Source: CAVQCJ01 sp963771835 (GTDB taxonomy: Bacteria; Actinomycetota; Actinomycetes; Prado026). From it: 64,000 nt of DNA. This document shows positions 1-9,436 of the stretch, one piece after another. Under the pieces are notes generated by a model, which was not told where the DNA came from, did no database searches, and saw nothing but the letters and a program-made list of their open reading frames with translations. The DNA is taken from NCBI GenBank assembly GCA_963771835.1, contig CAVYVA010000004.1:372001-436000 (forward strand), given 5' to 3'. The position numbers were made by a program, and so were the translations under genes. The stretch's first letter is position 1, and every line of letters starts with the position of its first letter.

Positions 1-1
1 C

Positions 2-1255
2 GTCGACCGGGCGGTCCGCGCGGCCCGCCGCGCGTACAGCCGCACCTGGTCCAGGATGTCGGGCCGGGAGCGCGGCAAGTACCTGTTCCGGATCGCCCGC
101 ATCATCCAGGAGCGGTCCCGCGAGCTCGCCGTCCTGGAGACGCTCGACAACGGCAAGCCCATCAAGGAGTCGCGCGACGTCGACATCCCCCTGGTGGCTG
201 CGCACTTCTTCCACTACGCCGGGTGGGCCGACAAGCTCGACCACGCCGGTCTCGGCCCGGACCCCAGAGCGCTCGGGGTGTGCGCCCAGGTGATCCCGTG
301 GAACTTCCCGCTGCTCATGCTCGCCTGGAAGATCGCCCCGGCACTGGCCGCCGGGAACACCGTCGTCCTCAAGCCGGCCGAGACCACGCCGCTGTCCGCG
401 CTCGTCTTCGCGGACATCTGCCGGCAGGCGGACCTGCCGCCGGGCGTCGTCAACATCATCACCGGCGCCGGCGGGACCGGACAGTCGCTGGTCGAGCACC
501 CGGACGTGGACAAGGTCGCGTTCACCGGCTCGACCGAGGTCGGGAAGGCGATCGCCCGCGCGGTGGCGGGCACCCGGAAGAAGGTCACGCTCGAGCTCGG
601 CGGCAAGGCCGCCAACGTGGTCTTCGACGACGCCCCCATGGACCAGGCCGTCGAGGGCATCATCCGCGGGGTGTTCTTCAACCAGGGCCACGTCTGCTGC
701 GCCGGCACCCGGCTGCTGGTGCAGGAGTCGGTCGCCGACGAGCTGATGCGCAAGCTGCGCCGTCGCATGTCCACGCTGCGGCTGGGCGACCCGCTCGACA
801 AGAACACCGACATCGGCGCGATCAACTCCGCGGTGCAGCTGGAACGCATCCGTGAGATGGCCGCGGTCGGCGAGGCCGAGGGCGCGCAGCGCTGGTCGCC
901 GCCGTGCGAGCTGCCGGCGCACGGGTTCTGGTTCGCACCCACGATCTTCACCGGCGTGACGCAGGCGCACCGGATCGCCCGCGAGGAGATCTTCGGACCG
1001 GTGCTGTCGGTGCTGACCTTCCGGACGCCGAAGGAGGCCGTCGAGAAGGCGAACAACACCCCGTACGGGCTGTCCGCCGGCGTGTGGACCGAGAAGGGCT
1101 CGCGGATCCTGTGGATGGCCAGCCGGCTGCGCGCCGGCGTCGTCTGGGCCAACACGTTCAACCAGTTCGACCCGTCGTCGCCGTTCGGCGGCTACAAGGA
1201 GAGCGGCTACGGCCGTGAGGGCGGCCGGCACGGCCTGGAGGCGTACCTCGCATGA
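2..1255 (+). CDS. Aldehyde dehydrogenase (5' end outside the window)
   Basis: NAD(P)-dependent aldehyde dehydrogenase. The reading frame is open to the left edge: 18 codons before the ATG at 56 already read as family sequence (DRAVRAARRAY...), so the true start lies outside and ATG 56 is internal. The ELGGK motif with the general-base Glu is near nt 590-606, and the catalytic Cys lies in GHVCCAGT near nt 690-710. The C-terminus has the usual PFGGYKESGYGREGG signature. The stop overlaps the start of the next gene (ATGA at 1252-1255), so the two are translationally coupled. Next to nucleoside genes, the likely role is oxidation of acetaldehyde or another sugar-derived aldehyde, as in actinobacterial deoC operons; that role is inferred from context. 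Confidence 0.93.
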   Translation, partial: VDRAVRAARRAYSRTWSRMSGRERGKYLFRIARIIQERSRELAVLETLDNGKPIKESRDVDIPLVAAHFFHYAGWADKLDHAGLGPDPRALGVCAQVIPWNFPLLMLAWKIAPALAAGNTVVLKPAETTPLSALVFADICRQADLPPGVVNIITGAGGTGQSLVEHPDVDKVAFTGSTEVGKAIARAVAGTRKKVTLELGGKAANVVFDDAPMDQAVEGIIRGVFFNQGHVCCAGTRLLVQESVADELMRKLRRRMSTLRLGDPLDKNTDIGAINSAVQLERIREMAAVGEAEGAQRWSPPCELPAHGFWFAPTIFTGVTQAHRIAREEIFGPVLSVLTFRTPKEAVEKANNTPYGLSAGVWTEKGSRILWMASRLRAGVVWANTFNQFDPSSPFGGYKESGYGREGGRHGLEAYLA

Positions 1256-2118
1256 GCAGAGTCGCCGTGCGCAAGACCTACAAGCTGTACGTCGGCGGGA
1301 AGTTCCCGCGCTCGGAGAGCGGCCGGTCGTACGAGGTCACGGACGCCCGCGGCGCGTTCGTCGGCAACGTCGCCAAGGCCTCCCGCAAGGACGCGCGGGA
1401 CGCGGTCGTCGCGGCCAGGAGCGCGTTCGCCGGGTGGTCGGGCGCCACGGCGTACAACCGCGGCCAGGTGCTGTACCGCGTGGCCGAGGTGATGGAGGGC
1501 CGGCGCGATCAGCTGGCCGCCGAGGTCGGCGCCGCCGAGGGCATCGGGCGCCGGCCGGCCGAGCGCGCGGTCGACGACGCGGTGGACCGCTGGGTCTGGT
1601 ACGCGGGTTGGACCGACAAGCTCGCCCAGGTCGTCGGCGGGACCAACCCCGTCGCCGGGCCCTTCTTCGACTTCTCCGTGCCCGAGCCGACCGGGGTGGT
1701 CGCGGTCTTCGCGCCGCAGGACTCCTCGCTGCTCGGCCTGGTGTCCGTGCTCGCGCCGGTCGTGGCGACGGGGAACACGGCGGTGGTGCTGGCCGCGCAG
1801 GACCGGCCGGTACCGGCCGTGACCCTGGCCGAGATCCTGGCCACGTCGGACGTGCCGGGCGGGGTGGTGAACCTGCTCACCGGCGACCCGGCCGAGGTCG
1901 CGCCGTGGCTGGCCTCGCACATGGACGTCAACGCGATCGACCTGACCGGGTGCGCGGACCCCGGGCTGGCGGCCGACCTGGAGCGGGCCGCCGCCGACAA
2001 CCTCAAGCGGGTGCGCCGCCCGGACCCCGGCGCCGCCGACTGGACCGCCGACCCGGGCCTGTCCCGGATGACCGCGTTCCTGGAGACCAAGACCGTGTGG
2101 CACCCCATCGGGCTGTGA
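1252..2118 (+). CDS. Short aldehyde dehydrogenase-family protein lacking the catalytic domain
   Basis: A 288-residue protein matching only the N-terminal, coenzyme-binding part of the aldehyde dehydrogenase fold (about residues 8-240, e.g. NRGQVLYRVAEVMEG and PGGVVNLLTGDP). The ELGGK glutamate and the catalytic cysteine segment are absent, and the chain ends cleanly with FLETKTVWHPIGL. The ending is not ragged and the frame is intact, so this looks like a designed short form rather than a decayed copy. It overlaps the full-length enzyme upstream by four bases. It probably acts as a partner or regulatory subunit of that enzyme; it cannot do the normal reaction alone. A structural or NAD-binding role is inference. 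Confidence 0.85.
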   Translation: MSRVAVRKTYKLYVGGKFPRSESGRSYEVTDARGAFVGNVAKASRKDARDAVVAARSAFAGWSGATAYNRGQVLYRVAEVMEGRRDQLAAEVGAAEGIGRRPAERAVDDAVDRWVWYAGWTDKLAQVVGGTNPVAGPFFDFSVPEPTGVVAVFAPQDSSLLGLVSVLAPVVATGNTAVVLAAQDRPVPAVTLAEILATSDVPGGVVNLLTGDPAEVAPWLASHMDVNAIDLTGCADPGLAADLERAAADNLKRVRRPDPGAADWTADPGLSRMTAFLETKTVWHPIGL

Positions 2119-2203
2119 CCCCCCCCCCCCCCCGGCTTCACCTCCTGCCGTGCTCCACAAAAGCCGCAAACCGGGCACGGTTGCAGCACTCCACGAGGTG
2201 AAG
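2119..2203. terminator. C15 run plus nested inverted repeats between convergent genes
   Basis: Fifteen consecutive C residues (2119-2133) follow the stop codon directly. Then CTTCACCTC (2136-2144) pairs perfectly with GAGGTGAAG (2195-2203). Inside this stem, CCGTGC (2148-2153) pairs with GCACGG (2175-2180). The element sits between the end of the aldehyde dehydrogenase gene and the end of adenosine deaminase on the other strand, where a bidirectional terminator is expected. The loop is long and there is no T-run, so termination is inferred. The exact length of the C-run should be treated with caution. Confidence 0.5.
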
Positions 2204-2207
2204 CGGG

Positions 2208-3287
2208 TCAGGGCAGGTCGGCGTAGCCCGGCTTGATCACGTCGTCGATCATGGCCAGCCGCTCGTCGAACGGCACGAACGCCGACTTCATCGCGTTGAC
2301 CGCGAACCAGCGCCAGTCCTCGGGGCCGTAGCCGAACGCCTCGGTGAGCAGGGCGAGCTCGCGCGACATGCAGGTGCCGCTCATCAGCCGGTTGTCGGTG
2401 TTGACCGTCACTCGGAACCGCAACCGGGTCAGCAGCCCGATCGGGTGCTCGGCGATCGACCCGGTTGCGCCCGTCTGCAGGTTGGAGGACGGGCACATCT
2501 CCAGCGGGATGCGCTTGTCCCGTACGTACGCAGCCAGCCGCCCGAGCCGGGCCGTCCCGCCGGTCGCCACCGTGACGTCGTCGATGATCCGGACCCCGTG
2601 GCCGAGCCGGTCCGCGCCGCACCACTGCAGCGCCTCCCAGATCGACGGGAGCCCGAACGCCTCGCCGGCGTGGATCGTGAAGTGCTCGTTCTCCCGGCGC
2701 AGGTACTCGAAGGCGTCCAGGTGCCGGGTCGGGGGGAAGCCCGCCTCGGCGCCGGCGATGTCGAACCCCACCACGCCGTCGTCCCGGTAGCGGACGACCA
2801 GGTCGGCGATCTCCAGCGACCGAGCCGCGTGCCGCATCGCGGTCAGCAGCACGCCGACCCGGATCTGGTGGCCGGCATCGGCGGCCAGCCGCCGTCCCTC
2901 CCGGAACCCGGCCAGCACCGCCTCGACCACCTCGCCGAGGGCCAGACCCTGCGCGACGTGCAGCTCGGGGGCGAACCGGACCTCGGCGTAGACCACGCCG
3001 TCGGCGGCGAGGTCCTGGGCGCACTCGGCGGCCACCCGGTGCAGCGCCGGGGCCGTCTGCATCACCCCGACGGTGTGCTCGAAGGTGGCCAGGTAGTCCT
3101 CCAGCGACCCGCTCGAGCAGGTGGAGACGAACCACGGGCCGAGCTCGGCCGGGTCGGTCGTGGGCAGCCGGTCGTAGCCGGCCTCGGCCGCCAGGTCGAC
3201 GATGGTCTGCGGCCGGAGCCCGCCGTCGAGATGGTCGTGCAGGAGCACCTTGGGGACCCGTCTGAGCAGGTCGTCGACGTCACCCAC
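2208..3287 (-). CDS. add: Adenosine deaminase
   Basis: Zinc-dependent hydrolase converting (deoxy)adenosine to (deoxy)inosine in the cytoplasm. The 359-residue length is normal for the family. Metal ligands and catalytic residues are all visible: H17 and H19 in HDHLDG, H206 with E209 in TIHAGEAFG, H230 in LGHGVRI, and D298 in TVNTD. It is convergent with the aldehyde dehydrogenase pair and divergent from the small conserved gene at 3354, the only features nearby on those sides. It fits the purine-nucleoside branch of the nucleoside salvage block that fills the first 12 kb. Confidence 0.95.
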   Translation of the reverse strand: MGDVDDLLRRVPKVLLHDHLDGGLRPQTIVDLAAEAGYDRLPTTDPAELGPWFVSTCSSGSLEDYLATFEHTVGVMQTAPALHRVAAECAQDLAADGVVYAEVRFAPELHVAQGLALGEVVEAVLAGFREGRRLAADAGHQIRVGVLLTAMRHAARSLEIADLVVRYRDDGVVGFDIAGAEAGFPPTRHLDAFEYLRRENEHFTIHAGEAFGLPSIWEALQWCGADRLGHGVRIIDDVTVATGGTARLGRLAAYVRDKRIPLEMCPSSNLQTGATGSIAEHPIGLLTRLRFRVTVNTDNRLMSGTCMSRELALLTEAFGYGPEDWRWFAVNAMKSAFVPFDERLAMIDDVIKPGYADLP

Positions 3288-3353
3288 GCCGTGGAGGCTA
3301 GCGGTAGCGCGAACGGGCTAAACCCGGACCCGGTGGCGACCGATGAAAGGCCC

Positions 3354-3788
3354 ATGCGACCCGCCCCAGGTGATGACACCAGGATCATCCGGCCCGCGGC
3401 CGTGCTGGACCAGCGCACGGCTTCCCGGGTGCTGTCCGAGCTCGAGCGACTGGACGTGGCGCGCGGGGGGATCTGGAACGCCACCTCGTCTCTCTGGCAG
3501 CGCTACGACCAGCCGTGGGACGGGCTGGGTGGCGCCCGCGGCGGCGCCCAGCTCATCGGTTCGATCGCGGTCATGTACGACGCGCCGAACCGCCACCAGA
3601 TCACGATCTACAAGGTCACCGTCTCCGCCTACGGCCTGGGCCTGGGCTGGAGCGTCGAGTCGTTGTGCGACGACGCGCTCTCGTGGGTCGGGCTGTCGCT
3701 GGACAGCTGCCCGCGCGCCGAGCTCGCCTCGCCGCCCACCAACGACCCGTTCAAGCGCGCGGCCTCGGCCACCAACCTCAACGCCTGA
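3354..3788 (+). CDS. Conserved actinobacterial protein of unknown function
   Basis: A 144-residue soluble protein I cannot assign to a named function. Features: an Arg-rich N-terminus, then a globular part with WNATSSLWQRYDQPWDG, GGARGGAQLIGSIAVMYD and a C-terminal region with two Cys (SLCDDAL, LDSCPRAEL). Start ATG 3354 is preceded by GAAAGG (3345-3350); an in-frame GTG at 3333 is the alternative. From memory, similar proteins with the same WNATSSLWQRYD block occur in other actinobacteria close to adenosine deaminase and nucleoside genes. It is divergent from add, with about 66 bases between the two starts. The link to nucleoside metabolism rests on position only. Confidence 0.75.
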   Translation: MRPAPGDDTRIIRPAAVLDQRTASRVLSELERLDVARGGIWNATSSLWQRYDQPWDGLGGARGGAQLIGSIAVMYDAPNRHQITIYKVTVSAYGLGLGWSVESLCDDALSWVGLSLDSCPRAELASPPTNDPFKRAASATNLNA

Positions 3789-3815
3789 CCCCGCCCGCTC
3801 CGGCGACGCCCGGGG

Positions 3816-5113
3816 TCAGGTCCCGGCCGCGTCGATCCGGTCGATGACCAGCGGCAGCGGCGGTGGGTCGTCCCCGTCCACGGCGTAGGCGCCGGCCAGG
3901 GCCTGGACGGCCCGCTCGAACCGCTCCGGCTCGTCCGCGAAGAGGGTGAGCAGCGGCCGGCCCGCGACCACGCGGTCCCCCGGCTTGGCGTGCAGGACCA
4001 CTCCCGCCCCGGCCGAGACCGGGTCCTCCTTGCGGGCCCGCCCGGCACCCAGCCGCCAGGCCGCGACGCCCACCCCGTAGGCGTCGAGCCGGGTGAGCAC
4101 CCCGGACGCCGGCACGGTGACCACCGAGGACTCCCTGGCGGTCGGCAGCGGGGCGTCGGGGTCGCCGCCCTGGGCGGTGATCATCCGGCGCCAGGCGTCC
4201 ATCGCCGAACCGTCGACCAGCCGGCGGCCCGGGTCCTGCCCGGTCACCCCCGCGGCGGCGAGCATCTCCTCGGCCAGCCGGACCGTGAGAGCGACGACGT
4301 CCGGCGGGACCGCCGCCGGCCAGCACCTCGACCGACTCGGCGACCTCCAGCGCGTTCCCAGCGGTCAGACCGAGCGGGGTGTCCATCGCGGTGAGCAGCG
4401 CGACGGTCCGTACCCCGGCGGCGGTGCCGAGCCCGACCATCGTCGCGGCGAGCTCGCGGGCCCGGCCGACGTCCTTCATGAACGCGCCCGAGCCGACCTT
4501 GACGTCCAGCACCAGCGCCCCGGTGCCCTCGGCGATCTTCTTGCTCATGATCGAGCTCGCGATCAACGGGATCGCCTCGACCGTGCCGGTCACGTCGCGC
4601 AGCGCGTAGAGCTTGCGGTCGGCGGGCGCCAGGCCGTCACCCGCGGCGCAGACCACCGCGCCGACGTCGCGCAGCACGGCGAGCATCTCCTCGGTGGACA
4701 GCCGGGCCCGCCAGCCCGGGATCGACTCGAGCTTGTCCAGCGTCCCGCCGGTGTGGCCGAGCCCGCGCCCGGACAGCTGTGGCACGGCCACGCCGCAGGC
4801 GGCGACCAGCGGCGCGAGCGGCAGCGTGATCTTGTCGCCGACGCCGCCGGTGGAGTGCTTGTCCGCGGTGGGGCGGCCCAGCCCGGAGAAGTCCATCCGC
4901 TCGCCGGAGGCGATCATCGCGGCGGTCCAGCGGGTGATCTCCCGGGCGGTCATGCCGTTGAGCAGGATGGCCATCGCCAGCGCCGACATCTGCTCGTCGG
5001 CCACGACGCCGCGGGTGTACGCGTCGAGCACCCAGTCGATCTGCGGCGTCGCTCAGCTCCAGCCGCTCCCGCTTCGCGATGATGACGTCGACAGCGGCGA
5101 ACGGCTCGCTCAC
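3816..5113 (-). CDS. deoA: Thymidine/pyrimidine-nucleoside phosphorylase, two frameshifts
   Basis: Phosphorolysis of thymidine or other pyrimidine nucleosides to base and (deoxy)ribose-1-phosphate. The family signature SGRGLGHTGGTLDKLE and the phosphate-binding KHSTGGVGDK are intact. GTG start at 5113 overlaps the cdd stop (GTGA). Two single extra bases break the frame, near 5048 (after ...ELSDA, before IDWVLDAYTRG) and near 4309 (after LAGGGPA, before DVVALTVRLAEEMLAAAG). Removing them gives one continuous 431-residue protein, the normal family length, ending at 3816. Last gene of the BMP-ABC-cdd-deoA operon. Sequence error is more likely than a real pseudogene. Confidence 0.9.
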
Positions 5114-5517
5114 GTCGTCCGCTCCGCCCGCGTCCGGAGGTCGTCGGGCCCGAACGCGTCCGGCAGCACCTCCGCCATCGTGCGCACGCCCGAGACGGAC
5201 TGCAGCAGCATCGCCGGTCCGCCGTTCTCGTAGAGCAGCTGGCGGCAGCGCCCGCACGGCATCAGCACCGCACCGTGCTGGTCGACGCACACCACGGCGA
5301 CGAGCCGGCCGCCACCGGACGCGTGCAGCGCCGACACCAGCCCGCACTCGGCGCACAGACCGAGGCCGTAGGAGGCGTTCTCCACGTTGCACCCGACGAC
5401 GACCCGGCCGTCGTCGACCAGGCCGGCGACACCGACCTTGAACTTCGAGTACGGCGCGTACGCGTGCGCCATCGCCTCGACCGCGGCTGCGTGCAGCGCG
5501 TCCCAGTCGACGGCCAT
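5110..5517 (-). CDS. cdd: Cytidine deaminase
   Basis: Deaminates cytidine and deoxycytidine to uridine and deoxyuridine. The 135-residue length is that of the homotetrameric class. Zinc-site residues are C55 with proton-shuttle E57 (GLCAEC) and C88/C91 (MPCGRC); the substrate-binding NVENASYG block is at 44-51. The start overlaps the upstream permease stop (TGATG at 5519-5515), and the stop overlaps the deoA start, so it is tightly coupled within the uptake operon. Its product feeds deoA next door. Confidence 0.95.
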   Translation of the reverse strand: MAVDWDALHAAAVEAMAHAYAPYSKFKVGVAGLVDDGRVVVGCNVENASYGLGLCAECGLVSALHASGGGRLVAVVCVDQHGAVLMPCGRCRQLLYENGGPAMLLQSVSGVRTMAEVLPDAFGPDDLRTRAERTT

Positions 5518-6771
5518 CAGCCCTGACCGCGCCGGTACGGGATGCCGTCGGCCGCCGGCGGGCGCAGCCGTTGCGAGGCCAGCGCGAGCACCAGCAGCGT
5601 GGTGATGTACGGCGTCATGTACGTCAGCTGCGGCGGCAGCGAGTCGGTGGTGAGGTACCAGAGCAGGACCAGCACCGCGAAGACAGCTCCCGACCACGCC
5701 CGGCACGATCTTGCGCCGGTAGAACGACCAGCCGGCGAAGCCGGCGAGCCCCACCGCGAACAGCAGCAGCAGCGCGTGCACGGCGCTGTCGCTGCGCAGC
5801 TGCAGCGCGTCGGTGTACCCGAACAGCCCGGCGCCGGCGGCCAGCCCACCGGGCCGCCAGTTGCCGAAGATCATCGCGGCCAGACCGATGAAGCCTCGGC
5901 CGGACGTCTGCCCGTCCCGGTAGATCGACGAGATGACGGCGAGGTAGGCGCCGCCGAAGCCGGCCAGCGCGCCGGAGGTGATGACCGCGATGTACTTGTA
6001 CTTGTAGACGTTCACGCCGAGCGTCTCGGCCGCGTACGGCGCCTCGCCGCACGAGCGCAGCCGCAGTCCGAACGCCGTCCGCCACAGCAGGAACGCCGTC
6101 AGCGGCAGCAGCAGCACCGCGATGATCGTGAAGAACGAGATCTGGTACGTGACGGCGCGCACGATGCCGGCCAGGTCGGACACCAGGAACCAGTTGTGGT
6201 CCTGCACCGTCAGCATCGCACCGGGCAGCCACGGGATGCTGACCGACGGCGGGAGCGGGATCTGCGGCGACTGGGTCACCTGGTTGGGGAACGCCAGCGC
6301 AGACAGGTACTGCGCGGCGCCGAGCCCGAGCAGGTTGATGGCGACGCCGGAGATGATCTGGTCGACGCCGAAGGTCACCGTGGCGACGGCGTGCAAGGCC
6401 CCGAACAGGGCGCCGAGCAGGATCCCGAACCCGACGCCCGCCCAGACACCCCACTTCGGGCCGGCGAAACCGGCCCCCCAGGTCCCCATGATCATCATGC
6501 CTTCGAGGCCGATGTTCACGACGCCCGAACGCTCGGACCACAGACCGCCCAGGCCGGCGAGCCCGATCGGTATCGCCGAGATGATCGCGGCCCCGAACGT
6601 CCCGCTGGTGCTCAGCTCGTGCTGGCCCGTGACCTGCCGCACCGCCGACACGACGAAGACCAGCCCGATCGACAGATAGGCGAGCCGCAGACCGGTGAAC
6701 GCGACGCGCCGCTGCTGCAGGGCGACCGTTCCGAGCACCTGGTCCGGGCGCGGCAGGCGGGTCCCGCTCAT
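5517..6771 (-). CDS. Nucleoside ABC transporter permease 2, one frameshift
   Basis: Second membrane subunit of a BMP-type nucleoside importer (BPD_transp_2 family). It has about ten hydrophobic segments and the family block SGVVNIGLEGMMIMG near residue 79, plus GVDQIISGVAINLLGLG. ATG start at 6771 overlaps the stop of permease 1 (ATGA). One extra base near 5687 breaks the frame at ...VPGVVG; with it removed the chain continues AVFAVLVLLWYLTTDSLPP to the stop at 5517, about 417 residues. It pairs with permease 1 and the double ATPase. A final TM pair is lost if the shift is real. Confidence 0.9.
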
Positions 6772-7883
6772 GCCGGCGCCGGACCGGTGAGAGCGGGCTC
6801 GGCCCGGCCGAGCTGTCGGCCGACGTCGCGTTGCTGCTGGACCAGCCGGTACCGGCGCACGAGCTCGTACGCGATGACCACGGAGAGCACCGCGATGCCC
6901 TGCATGATCGTGACGATGTCCTTGGAGATGCCGTTGAAGTCCAGGATCAGCCGCGAGGTGTCCAGGAACGCCCACAGCAGCGCGCCGGCCGCCATGCCGA
7001 CCGCGTTGTTGCGGCCCAGCAGCGCGATCGAGATGCCGGTGAAGCCCAGCCCGACCGGGAAGTCGGTCCCGTACGAGTGCACCTCGCCGAGCAGCTGCGG
7101 CATGCCCACCAGCCCGGCCGCCGCGCCGGAGATCAGCATGCTGATGACGATCATGCGCTTGACGTTCACGCCGCTGGCCACGGCAGCCGGCTCTGAACGC
7201 CCGGTGGCCCGCAGGTCGAACCCGAACCTGGTGCGGGCGAGCAGGAACCAGTACGCGACGCCGACCAGGACCGCGAGGACGATCAGGCCCTCGATCTTGC
7301 CGTTGGACGAGCCGAAGATGGCGAACCCCGGCACCTGCCCGTTCGGCGGGATCGGCCGGGTGCCGATGTTGTTGCTGCCCGCGACGGGGACGGCCAGACG
7401 TCCGGGCGTGAGCAGGTACGCGATCACGCCGGTGGCGATGTAGTTCAGCATGATCGTCGAGATGACCTCGCTGACCCCGCGGCGGGCCTTGAGCAGGCCG
7501 GCGATCGCGGCCCAGGCGGCGCCGGCGATCATCGCGACCAGCAGGATCATCAAGACGTCGAGGAAACCGGGCAGGTGCAGCACGCCGCCGAGCGCCGCGG
7601 CCAGCAGCGCCGCGATGCGGTACTGGCCGTCCACGCCGATGTTGAACAGGTTCATCCGGAAGCCGATGGCGGCGGCCACAGCCGCGAGGTAGTACGTGAT
7701 GGACAGGTTGATGGTGTTGACCAGGCTGGCCTGCGTGGTGCCGTAGGTCCACATCGACTGGAACGCCGGCACCGGGGCGTGCCCGCTGATCGCGAGGATG
7801 ACCGAGGTGACCGCGAGGGCGAACAGCAGCGCCAGCACCGGCGCGGCCAGCGTGTAGACGATGCGACGCCACCAGCCGGCCAT
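6768..7883 (-). CDS. Nucleoside ABC transporter permease 1
   Basis: A 371-residue integral membrane protein of the BPD_transp_2 family. It starts MAGWWRRIVYTLAAPVLALL and carries the typical FRMNLFNIGVDGQY, GVSEVISTIMLNYIA and RATGRSEPAAVASGVNVKR blocks of YufP/NupP-like nucleoside permeases. ATG 7883 overlaps the ATPase stop (TGATG), and its own stop overlaps the permease 2 start (ATGA). With the ATPase and BMP lipoprotein it forms a high-affinity importer whose cargo is inferred to be nucleosides, because cdd and deoA sit in the same operon. Confidence 0.93.
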   Translation of the reverse strand: MAGWWRRIVYTLAAPVLALLFALAVTSVILAISGHAPVPAFQSMWTYGTTQASLVNTINLSITYYLAAVAAAIGFRMNLFNIGVDGQYRIAALLAAALGGVLHLPGFLDVLMILLVAMIAGAAWAAIAGLLKARRGVSEVISTIMLNYIATGVIAYLLTPGRLAVPVAGSNNIGTRPIPPNGQVPGFAIFGSSNGKIEGLIVLAVLVGVAYWFLLARTRFGFDLRATGRSEPAAVASGVNVKRMIVISMLISGAAAGLVGMPQLLGEVHSYGTDFPVGLGFTGISIALLGRNNAVGMAAGALLWAFLDTSRLILDFNGISKDIVTIMQGIAVLSVVIAYELVRRYRLVQQQRDVGRQLGRAEPALTGPAPA

Positions 7884-9411
7884 CACGCCGCCTCTCCGCT
7901 GCCGGCACCGGTCATCGCCGAGCCGAGCTCCTCGGGCGTCACCGTCGCCGGGTCGGCAGTGGCGACGAGCGCGCCGCGGAGCAGCACCTGAAGGGTGTCG
8001 GACAGACCGATGAGCTCGTCCAGGTCGGCCGAGATCAGCAGCACGGCCAGCCCGGCGGCCCTGGCCTGGCGGAGCAGGTCCCAGATCGCGGCCTGCGCAC
8101 CGACGTCCACGCCGCGGGTCGGGTGCGCGGCGATCAGCAGCCGCGGGCTGCCGCTCATCTCCCGCCCCACGATCAGCTTCTGCTGGTTGCCGCCGGACAG
8201 CGAGGACGCGACGACGTCGATGCCGGGCGTGCGCACGTCGTACTCGTCGACGATCCGCCGGGTGTCGGACTTGGCGCCCTTGATGTCGATGAGCGGTCCC
8301 CGGGCGTTCGGGGGCTGCGTCTGGTGCCCGAGCATCCGGTTCTCCCACAGCGGCGCCTCGAGCAGAGGCCGTGCCGGCTGCGGTCCTCGGGGATGTACCC
8401 GATCCCGGCCTCGCGGCGCTCGCGCGTGCCCCAGCCGGTGATGTCGCCGCCCTCGAACAGGATCCGCCCGGCCGAGGCGGTACGGATCCCCATGATGGTC
8501 TCGACCAGCTCCGCCTGGCCGTTGCCCTCGACGCCCGCGATCCCGAGCACCTCGCCCTTGTGGATCGTGAAGCCGATGTCGTGCAGCAGCTCGCGACCCT
8601 CGACCACCAGCGCCACGCCCTCGAGCGTGAGCACGGGGACCTCGGTCACGGTGGACTCGCGGGTCTGCGGCGACGGCAGCTCGCTGCCGACCATCAGCTC
8701 GGCCAGCCGTCGCGCGGTGACCTCCGACGGGAGCACCGTGGCGACGGTGGTGCCGCCGCGCATGACGGTGATCTGGTCCGCGACCGACAGCACCTCGTCC
8801 AGCTTGTGGCTGATGAAGATGACGGTCAGCCCCTGCGCCTTCAGCTCGCGCAGGGCGGCGAACAGCTCGTCGACCTCCTGCGGGACGAGCACCGCGGTCG
8901 GCTCGTCGAGGATCAGGATGTGCGCGCCGCGGTAGAGCACCTTGAGGATCTCGACGCGCTGCCGGTCGCCGACGCCCAGGTTCTCCACGACCTCGTCCGG
9001 GTCGACCGTCAGGCCGTACTGCTGGCCGAGCTCGCGGATGCGCGTCCGGCCGCTCGCGACATCCAGCCGTCCATGTCTGGTCGGCTCCTGCCCGAGCACG
9101 ATGTTCTCCAGCACGGTGAGGTTGTCAGCGAGCTGGAAGTGCTGGTGCACCATGCCGACCCCGCGGGCGATCGCGTCCGACGGCGAGTGCAGCACGACCG
9201 ACTCGCCGTCGATGGCGATGGTCCCCTCGTCCGGCCGGTGCATGCCGTACAGCGTCTTCATCAGCGTGGACTTCCCCGCGCCGTTCTCGCCGACGATCGC
9301 GTGCACCGTGCCGCGGCGGACCACGATGTCGACGTCGTGGTTGGCCACCACCCCGGGGAAGCGCTTGGTGATGCCGCGTAGCTCGACCGCCGGGGCCGGG
9401 ACCTCTGCCAT
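7883..9411 (-). CDS. Double-domain ABC ATPase of the nucleoside importer, one frameshift
   Basis: Cytoplasmic energy subunit with two ATPase domains in one chain (about 509 residues after repair), as in YufO/RbsA-type proteins. Domain 1 has Walker A GENGAGKST at 41-49, a relaxed signature LGVGDRQRVEI at about 145-155 and Walker B LILDEPTAV at 166-174. Domain 2 has a degenerate Walker A (GVEGNGQAE) and a good signature SLSGGNQQK, the usual asymmetry for this family. One base is missing near 8366, between EDRSRHGL and LLEAPLWENRML. Start ATG 9411 is chosen because the ABC domain begins ten residues later. A 17-bp hairpin lies between this gene and the lipoprotein gene. Confidence 0.9.
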
Positions 9412-9436
9412 CGCGCTGACCACCTCCGCCGAAACG

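Noticed and set aside
214..1161. Long open frame on the minus strand across the first aldehyde dehydrogenase
   Set aside because: High GC keeps antisense frames open; the plus strand has clear family motifs and the antisense translation has none.
2119..2133. C15 run as a phase-variation switch
   Set aside because: It lies after a stop codon and outside any promoter of the flanking convergent genes, so changing its length would switch nothing obvious.
4093..5082. Open frame on the plus strand through deoA
   Set aside because: Low-complexity Arg/Gly/Asp-rich translation with no domain; it is a shadow of deoA.
5110..7908. A single 932-codon minus-strand frame that would fuse permeases and cytidine deaminase
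   Set aside because: It joins an out-of-frame reading of permease 1, permease 2 and cdd; the real genes have their own overlapping starts and stops.
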